From: Bacteriovoracaceae bacterium UBA2428 | Lineage (GTDB): Bacteria > Bdellovibrionota > UBA2428 | Assembly: GCA_002343545.1 (NCBI GenBank) | Contig: DDRA01000134.1 | Span: 14,517-23,989 of the forward strand | Direction: 5' to 3' | Length of the DNA stretch: 9,473 nt | In this document: positions 5,928 through 9,473 of the stretch, one piece after another | How positions within the stretch are numbered: position 1 is the stretch's first letter | How the letters are laid out: every line of letters starts with the position of its first letter | Program-made: the position numbers and the translations under genes | The notes under the pieces: model-generated | What the model saw: only the letters and a program-made list of their open reading frames with translations | Told to the model about the DNA's origin: nothing | The model's database searches: none

Positions 5928-6485
5928 ATGTTCGCGACCTGCTTCCCGAAACTCTCGGGTCTCTTTGTCTTCGCTTCGTCGTTGGCGGCCGCGCCGGCCT
6001 TCGCGGCGGACGCCGTCGACGCGCGATCGCTGGAGCGGCTCGTGCGCGCGTACGAACTCAAGGGGGCTTCCGAGCTCGCGCGGGTTCGTCCCTCGGCGAC
6101 GTCGTCGAATCCCCAGCGTCGTGAACTGCCGGGAACGCCTGAGTTCGCCCTGGACCGTTGCCGTCCCGACGCCGATGCCTCCGTGGCTTGCGTCGAAGAA
6201 GTGAACCGCTCGATCCCGAGCTACCAGCGCGACGACCTCGAGGAAATCAACGAGATCTTGCGGGCCTGCCGCGGCAACGACGGTGCGGCTTGCCTCGTCG
6301 AAGCCAAGCGAAGCCTGCCGAGCTATCAGTACGACGATCGCGCGGAGAGCGTGCGCCTCGCGAACGCCTGCAAAGGCTACGGCCTGGCGGCCTGCTTGCG
6401 CTCAGTGAAATCGAGCCTCGCGAGCTACCAGTACGATGACCTGGCGGAAGTCGAAGCGATCCTGCGATCCTGCTCGGGTCGCTAG
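5928..6485 (+). CDS. Exported protein with three 34-residue Cys-paired repeats (185 aa)
   Basis: The start is fixed by AAGGAG five bases upstream; a GTG at 5886 in the same frame lies in the leader hairpin and is unlikely. Residues 1-26 form a signal peptide ending AAAPAFA, cleaved before ADAVDAR. After a linker rich in Ser, Arg and Pro (about 50-75), three tandem units begin at residues 87, 121 and 155, with an exact period of 34 (the last stops at 31). The consensus is AC-x4-KRSLPSYQYDD-x2-E-x7-AC-G. Each unit carries Cys at positions 2 and 28, giving C88/C114, C122/C148 and C156/C182, plus C78 before the first unit. The alternating 26/8 Cys spacing suggests helical hairpins linked by disulfides. 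The period matches TPRs, but the residues do not fit TPR or Sel1 consensus. Function is unknown; a binding or scaffold role in the periplasm is inferred. The gene ends 5 bp from a convergent gene. Confidence 0.75.
   Translation: MFATCFPKLSGLFVFASSLAAAPAFAADAVDARSLERLVRAYELKGASELARVRPSATSSNPQRRELPGTPEFALDRCRPDADASVACVEEVNRSIPSYQRDDLEEINEILRACRGNDGAACLVEAKRSLPSYQYDDRAESVRLANACKGYGLAACLRSVKSSLASYQYDDLAEVEAILRSCSGR
6186..6482 (+). repeat. Three in-frame 102-bp repeat units (34 aa each)
   Basis: The units are 6186-6287, 6288-6389 and 6390-6482 (the last truncated by the stop). Each starts GC(T/C)TGC and contains a SYQ(R/Y)DD block around its fifteenth residue. The protein sequence is better conserved than the synonymous positions (for example AGCTACCAG against AGCTATCAG), which indicates old, selected repeats rather than recent slippage. 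Confidence 0.8.
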
Positions 6486-6490
6486 GCGAT

Positions 6491-7141
6491 CTAAGTCGAG
6501 GGCGGGGCCACGTAGCGCGTGGCCCAGTTTTTCCAAAGGGTCCGAAGGCGTCGCTGGCCTTCGGGTGAGGCGACGAGCTTGAACGAAGCGACGGGCAGAC
6601 CCAGGTTGCGTCCGAAGACGTGGATGTCGCCGGAATGGCCGTCGAGGGCCGGGCACCCCAGCTTGGCCCCGACCCAATCCCGAACCTCGGCGCTGCCGAT
6701 CGTGCGGGGAGCTCCGAAGAGGGGGCGGCGATCGAGGGTGTCGCCGGGGCTCAAGGCCTCGGCCAGCTTGGCCTGCAATGCCGAATCGAAGGGAAGCTCT
6801 TCGTAGAGCAGGGGACCGCCGTTGGGCTCGATGCGGCCCACCGCGCGATAACAGTGGGTCGGGATCAGCACGGCCCCGGGATCGGCCGCGGCTCCGCACG
6901 AAAGCGCGAGCCCCGAAGTCACGACGCCGTGGATACCGCGTTGGGATTGCCCCCATTCCAAAAGCCGACGATTCGCGGCCGGATCATCGCCCACGAGTCC
7001 CACGGTCGGCCGCGGGTCGGGTTCCGGCGCGAAGGCGACCCGGGCGCCCGTCGGCGTGGTCTTGGCGTCGGATTCCGAGTAGCCGAAGGCTTCGCAAAGC
7101 GCGTCGAACTCGACCGTAGATCCTACCGTTACGAGCCACAT
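6491..7141 (-). CDS. Divergent nucleoside phosphorylase-like protein (216 aa)
   Basis: The layout resembles the PNP/UDP phosphorylase superfamily (nucleosidases such as MTAN, futalosine hydrolase or HpnG). It has an N-terminal beta strand and acidic turn (MWLVTVGSTVEFDAL), a central Gly-rich segment (GVVTSGLALSCGAAADPGAV, 72-91, in place of the usual GxAGGL...GD), and a C-terminal segment (LDGHSGDIHVFGRNLGLPVA, 166-185, followed by SFKLVAS). That last segment lines up with the family's DME...A...A...GLP...RxISD. If this alignment is right, the ribose-binding Met-Glu is Gly168-His169 and the catalytic Asp is about Ser192, so ordinary nucleosidase chemistry is doubtful. There is no signal peptide. 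The start at 7141 has no Shine-Dalgarno and leaves a 21-bp gap to the divergent glutaredoxin. It ends 5 bp from the Cys-repeat gene. The longer open frame reaching 8086 is a shadow of the opposite-strand glutaredoxin and of the same-strand genes beyond it. Confidence is good that it is a gene and moderate for the fold. Confidence 0.6.
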   Translation of the reverse strand: MWLVTVGSTVEFDALCEAFGYSESDAKTTPTGARVAFAPEPDPRPTVGLVGDDPAANRRLLEWGQSQRGIHGVVTSGLALSCGAAADPGAVLIPTHCYRAVGRIEPNGGPLLYEELPFDSALQAKLAEALSPGDTLDRRPLFGAPRTIGSAEVRDWVGAKLGCPALDGHSGDIHVFGRNLGLPVASFKLVASPEGQRRLRTLWKNWATRYVAPPST

Positions 7142-7162
7142 GAATTGGGCTAGGCTAACACC
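7142..7162. promoter_or_regulatory. Very short divergent promoter gap without ribosome sites
   Basis: Only 21 bp separate the ATG codons of the phosphorylase-like gene and the glutaredoxin gene. Neither start has a Shine-Dalgarno. TAGGCT (7151-7156) on the plus strand and TAGCCT (7157-7152) on the minus strand keep the key T, A and T of a -10 box. They would start transcription at or within a few bases of each ATG, so one or both mRNAs may be leaderless. No -35 box is evident; this is inference. Confidence 0.3.
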
Positions 7163-7459
7163 ATGACGTCTCTTCGCAAACATCCCAAGCAATCCGAAGT
7201 CATCGTGTACTCCAAGGACTATTGCCCCTATTGCGTGGCGGCCAAGAACCTCCTGACCCAGCGGGGCGTCGGCTACCAAGAGATCGACGTCACGAACGAC
7301 GAGAAGCTCTACAAGGAAATGCTCGACCGGGCCGCGCCGCGCCGGACCGTTCCGCAGATTTTCATCGCGGGCAGCGGCATCGGCGGCTTCGACGATATGC
7401 GCAAGCTCGATACCGAGGGCAAGCTCGAGTCGTTGATCTTCCCGAACGGTCGCGACTAG
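7163..7459 (+). CDS. grxC: Glutaredoxin, dithiol GrxC class
   Basis: This is a small cytosolic thiol-disulfide oxidoreductase that uses glutathione to reduce disulfides and glutathionylated proteins. The 98-residue sequence shows the full thioredoxin-fold glutaredoxin pattern: a first strand VIVYSKDY, the dithiol active site CPYC (residues 21-24), the TVPQIFI segment with the cis-proline P64, and the glutathione-binding GGFDDM (74-79). The N-terminal extension of about ten residues is slightly longer than usual (GrxC is typically 82-88 aa), so a later start is possible, but the next Met is deep in the fold. There is no ribosome site before the ATG. Its TAG overlaps the TAG of the convergent minus-strand gene within a single CTAG (7456-7459), so antisense read-through is likely on both sides. 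Confidence 0.93.
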   Translation: MTSLRKHPKQSEVIVYSKDYCPYCVAAKNLLTQRGVGYQEIDVTNDEKLYKEMLDRAAPRRTVPQIFIAGSGIGGFDDMRKLDTEGKLESLIFPNGRD

Positions 7460-8109
7460 TCCGTCGAGCATTCGCAGGCGCGCGCGCGCGGGCAGCGTAT
7501 CCAGCTCGCGTCGCTCGGGTGCTGGTGGCGCAACTCGACGAGGCTCTCGTTCTGAAAGAACGCCGTACCGTGGTCGTAGGAACGTTCGCTCTCGACGAGG
7601 GTCGGGGAGCTTTCCTTGAGCCGCTCCGTCCAAACCGGTCCCAAAAGCGCCAACGTCGCTTGGCTTTCCATGAAGCCGTCGTTCCGGTGCATCTCGTCGA
7701 GGGTCGTTTCGAGGCCGGTGCTTTGCTCCACCCATCCCGCGGAAACCTCGACGAGCGTCGACGTCGGCGAGAGGCGCCTTTGCCGGACGAGCAGCGTCCG
7801 GCCATCCGAGGCCGCGTAGAAGCTTCGGCGCGCGATCTCGGTTTCGCCGCTCATCGCGGCGCGGATGAGAAGAGAGGCCTCGAGCGCGCTTTGCGCCTGG
7901 CACGGGTCGCCTTCCGCCTCCTCGGTCACGACGGACTTTTCGGAGGGGGGCGTTACGTCGGACGGCCTCGACTCGAGCGTCCGGACCGTGGGCGTCGGTG
8001 GCGGAGTTTCGGTCGACGGGGGCGAAGACGATCGGAGAAAGGGGTACGCGCCCGCGACCACGCCTAACGCGGCGAGCGCGATCCAACCGAGCGAGGCGCG
8101 ATCTTTCAA
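7456..8109 (-). CDS. Membrane-anchored periplasmic protein of unknown function (217 aa)
   Basis: A TTG start at 8109 is chosen because it is the only usual start codon that keeps the N-terminal membrane helix. The frame begins KDRASLGWIALAALGVVAG, with a hydrophobic segment at about 8-25. A run of six G (8125-8120 region) ten bases upstream may act as ribosome site, and the previous gene ends 19 bp away, so translational coupling is likely. After the anchor comes a low-complexity Pro/Ser/Thr linker (about 27-65), then a globular domain with C69 near its start and a C-terminal CPRARACEC cluster near residues 206-214, which may form disulfides. The topology should be N-in, with the bulk in the periplasm. 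I do not recognise the family. It probably forms a two-gene unit with the secreted protein upstream, and it ends inside the glutaredoxin stop codon. Confidence 0.65.
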   Translation of the reverse strand: MKDRASLGWIALAALGVVAGAYPFLRSSSPPSTETPPPTPTVRTLESRPSDVTPPSEKSVVTEEAEGDPCQAQSALEASLLIRAAMSGETEIARRSFYAASDGRTLLVRQRRLSPTSTLVEVSAGWVEQSTGLETTLDEMHRNDGFMESQATLALLGPVWTERLKESSPTLVESERSYDHGTAFFQNESLVELRHQHPSDASWIRCPRARACECSTD

Positions 8110-8128
8110 GACGATCGGCCCCCCGGGA

Positions 8129-8956
8129 TCAAGGCCGAGCCTTGGTGCCTTTTTCCTCGGGCTTCTTCTCTTGGTTCGCGGCGACTTCGCGCGAACGGAT
8201 GAAGGCTTCCGGACCCGAAACCGCTTCGGTCATCGCGATGCGGTTGTCGTCGGCGAGATCGGGATGTTCCTTGATGAAGTAAGCGACGTCCATGAAGGCG
8301 GCGTTGAAGCGCACGGCACGAAGAACGCGCTCGAAGGCGGGCTGAACGCGGCTATCGGCCGGCCGGCGCGCGTGGGAGAGAAAGGCCCCGCGCGAAACGA
8401 TGCGACCGCGTCGACCGCGGATCACTTCGAAGTCCGTGGCGTCGCGGCCGCGGAACTGCACGAGCGCTTCGGCGAGCTTGTTCGCGTCGGCGCCGGGCAT
8501 GTTCTCGAGACGAACGTCGAGGATCTTGCCGGTCGGGTCGTAGAAAACGAAAACGTCCAGATCGAGGCCCTGCACGTCGACGGTCGAGCCGTGCGCGACG
8601 CCGACCTTACGGTCGCCCGCGAAGACGTGGTAGAGATGGCGACGCACGTCGAGTCCTTCGAACTCGCGTTTCGGAGCTTCGCCCAACAGACGTCCGACGA
8701 GGCCGCCGAAGGTCGATCCGCCGTTCTGCGCGGGCAGGAAGCTTTGCTCCGTGGAGCGGGTCATCGAGGGATAGATCGCCTTGAGCGTCGCGCCGGGGTT
8801 ACGCAGGCGCGGGCCGGCCGAGGCGGAGGTGCGGGAAAGGTCCGAGACTTCTTCGGCCGCCGGCGTCTTCGAGTTGGCTTGGGCGTTCGCGGAGCCCAAA
8901 AGGGTCGAGACCGCCAGGATTCCGAATTTCGTTTTCGAGAACAAACGACTTCTCAT
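8129..8956 (-). CDS. Exported protein, weak resemblance to FMN-binding-type domains (275 aa)
   Basis: The start at 8956 is preceded by GGAGAAGGGG ending four bases upstream. Residues 1-25/27 are a signal peptide (KTKFGILAVSTLLGSANAQA) with cleavage after ANA or AQA; an upstream in-frame ATG at 9052 would bury this signal. The mature part has LKAIYPSMTRSTEQSFLPAQ, then LYHVFAGDRKVGVAHGSTVD, VFVFYDPTGKILDVRLENMP, LVQFRGRDATDFEVIRGRRG and RFNAAFMDVAYFI, ending in a charged Lys/Glu tail. The order (LFP-like helix, VGxA strand, DPxGKI strand, then F.G....DF.VI) recalls the FMN_bind domain of RnfG/NqrC/NosR proteins. However, the covalent-FMN motif (SGATS/T) is absent, so flavin attachment is not predicted and the family link is tentative. 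It is followed after 19 bp by the membrane-anchored gene, probably in one operon. Confidence 0.7.
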   Translation of the reverse strand: MRSRLFSKTKFGILAVSTLLGSANAQANSKTPAAEEVSDLSRTSASAGPRLRNPGATLKAIYPSMTRSTEQSFLPAQNGGSTFGGLVGRLLGEAPKREFEGLDVRRHLYHVFAGDRKVGVAHGSTVDVQGLDLDVFVFYDPTGKILDVRLENMPGADANKLAEALVQFRGRDATDFEVIRGRRGRIVSRGAFLSHARRPADSRVQPAFERVLRAVRFNAAFMDVAYFIKEHPDLADDNRIAMTEAVSGPEAFIRSREVAANQEKKPEEKGTKARP

Positions 8957-9042
8957 GCTGCCCCTTCTCCGTTTCCCATCTTTGCCGATACCGTGATAAA
9001 AGTTGGGCAAAGCCAACCCCTTAATAAACGCGGCGGAAAACC
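8957..9042. promoter_or_regulatory. Divergent promoter region with nested inverted repeats
   Basis: This 86-bp AT-richer gap serves the leftward exported-protein unit and the rightward aminopeptidase gene. It contains GTTGG-N6-CCAAC (9002-9017) and a 7-bp inverted pair CTTTGCC (8980-8986) / GGCAAAG (9006-9012). TTAATAAA (9021-9028) is a rightward -10 candidate and TTTATCAC (9000-8993) a leftward one; no clean -35 boxes are seen. The inverted repeats may be operator half-sites. Confidence 0.4.
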
Positions 9043-9473
9043 ATGATACCACTCTCCTACGTAAAATCGACCTACGAAAAACGTCGTCGTCGTCTGGCCG
9101 AGAATCTCGTGCCGAATCGCGATCTTGTCGTCTTCTTCACGGCGCCGCATGTCATCCGGAACTACGACGCCCATTTTGCCCACCGGCCGGATTCCTCCTT
9201 CCTTTATTTGACGGGATACGCCGAGCCGGAAGCCGCGTTCCTCCTCTGGCGGGAAAAGAAGGGGGCGCGCGTCGAAACGAAGTTCGCCCTTTTCGTGTTG
9301 CCCCGCGATCGCGCCCTCGAGCAGTGGAACGGCTACCGCTACGGCCCCCAACGCGCCGGCCGCATGACGGACGCCGACGAGGCGGGCGAGATCTCGCAGC
9401 TCGGTCCCACGATCCTTAAATGGCTCCACCCCCCTCCCGACGCCGGCGTCTGCGCCCGCACACACTCGCACGC
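9043..9473 (+). CDS. pepP: Xaa-Pro aminopeptidase (aminopeptidase P), N-terminal part
   Basis: Aminopeptidase P is a cytosolic Mn-dependent M24B peptidase that removes the N-terminal residue from peptides with Pro in second position. The 143 visible codons match its AMP_N domain: YEKRRRRLAENL near residues 11-22, VVFFTAPHVIRNYDAHFAHR (30-49), then PDSSFLYLTGYAEPEAAFLL (about 50-69), and LFVLPRDRALEQWNGYRYGP (about 86-105). The R-x-D-S-x-F-x-Y-L-T-G and LPRD...W.G.R.G patterns are diagnostic. The catalytic metal-binding domain lies beyond the right edge, so completeness cannot be judged. The start at 9043 has only a weak GGCGGAAAA upstream. It is divergent from the exported-protein unit. Confidence 0.9.
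   Translation, partial: MIPLSYVKSTYEKRRRRLAENLVPNRDLVVFFTAPHVIRNYDAHFAHRPDSSFLYLTGYAEPEAAFLLWREKKGARVETKFALFVLPRDRALEQWNGYRYGPQRAGRMTDADEAGEISQLGPTILKWLHPPPDAGVCARTHSH

Noticed and set aside
6186..6482. CRISPR array or DNA-level satellite
   Set aside because: The units are in-frame coding repeats with synonymous differences, not identical repeats with unique spacers.
6491..8086. 531-codon minus-strand frame reading as one large protein
   Set aside because: Only the last 216 codons look like a protein. The rest runs antisense to the glutaredoxin and out of frame through the membrane-anchored gene, with Arg-rich composition.
7865..9046. 393-codon plus-strand frame
   Set aside because: It is antisense to two genes that have a signal peptide or membrane anchor and sensible spacing. 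The product has shadow-like composition and no export or domain features.
1..9473. tRNA, rRNA, transposon ends or attachment sites
   Set aside because: I saw no cloverleaf-like segments, transposase motifs, long terminal inverted repeats or integrase genes when reading both strands; short or degenerate cases could be missed without a search.

Overview
This is a gene-dense, GC-rich stretch of what looks like a Gram-negative chromosome. It holds thirteen coding regions, two of them cut by the window edges. It has no RNA gene, insertion sequence, CRISPR array or integrase. The mix suggests a Bdellovibrio-like or deltaproteobacterium-like lineage: a soluble lytic transglycosylase, several small secreted Cys-containing proteins of no recognised family, and a TPR protein with a DNA-binding tail. 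That placement is an inference from gene content only. Codon use is strongly GC3-biased, so many long opposite-strand reading frames are open but not coding.

Layout. At the left edge (1-574, minus) lie a partial unrecognised protein and, ahead of it, a 36-residue single-pass membrane protein whose stop overlaps the next start (ATGA). Divergent from these is a two-gene unit (591-3334, plus): an NrnA-type DHH phosphoesterase coupled by another ATGA overlap to a lytic murein transglycosylase. A convergent TPR plus winged-helix protein follows (3359-4459, minus), probably a regulator. It is divergent from a pair of exported proteins (4697-5386 and 5413-5841). A third exported protein (5928-6485) has its own likely promoter, a strong hairpin in the 5' leader, and three 34-residue Cys-paired repeats.

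The right part is tightly packed. A divergent nucleoside-phosphorylase-like protein (6491-7141, minus) ends 5 bp from the repeat protein. It shares a 21-bp promoter gap with a glutaredoxin (7163-7459, plus). The glutaredoxin overlaps tail-to-tail, through one CTAG, with a membrane-anchored periplasmic protein (7456-8109, minus, TTG start). That protein follows a secreted protein (8129-8956, minus) in a two-gene unit. Divergent from this unit is the N-terminal part of an Xaa-Pro aminopeptidase (9043 to the window end).

Functions cluster loosely around envelope and housekeeping turnover: short RNA or nucleotide degradation, peptidoglycan cleavage, thiol redox and peptide degradation. The least explained part is the exported-protein block 4697-6485 next to the TPR/winged-helix protein. 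The longest gap between genes is 237 bp (4460-4696), so no stretch over 300 bp lacks a gene. I saw no convincing intrinsic terminator with a T-run. I found no clear new defence or mobile system. The best candidates for new biology are the Cys-paired repeat protein, the phosphorylase-like protein lacking canonical active-site residues, and the NrnA-like enzyme lacking its first metal-binding His.
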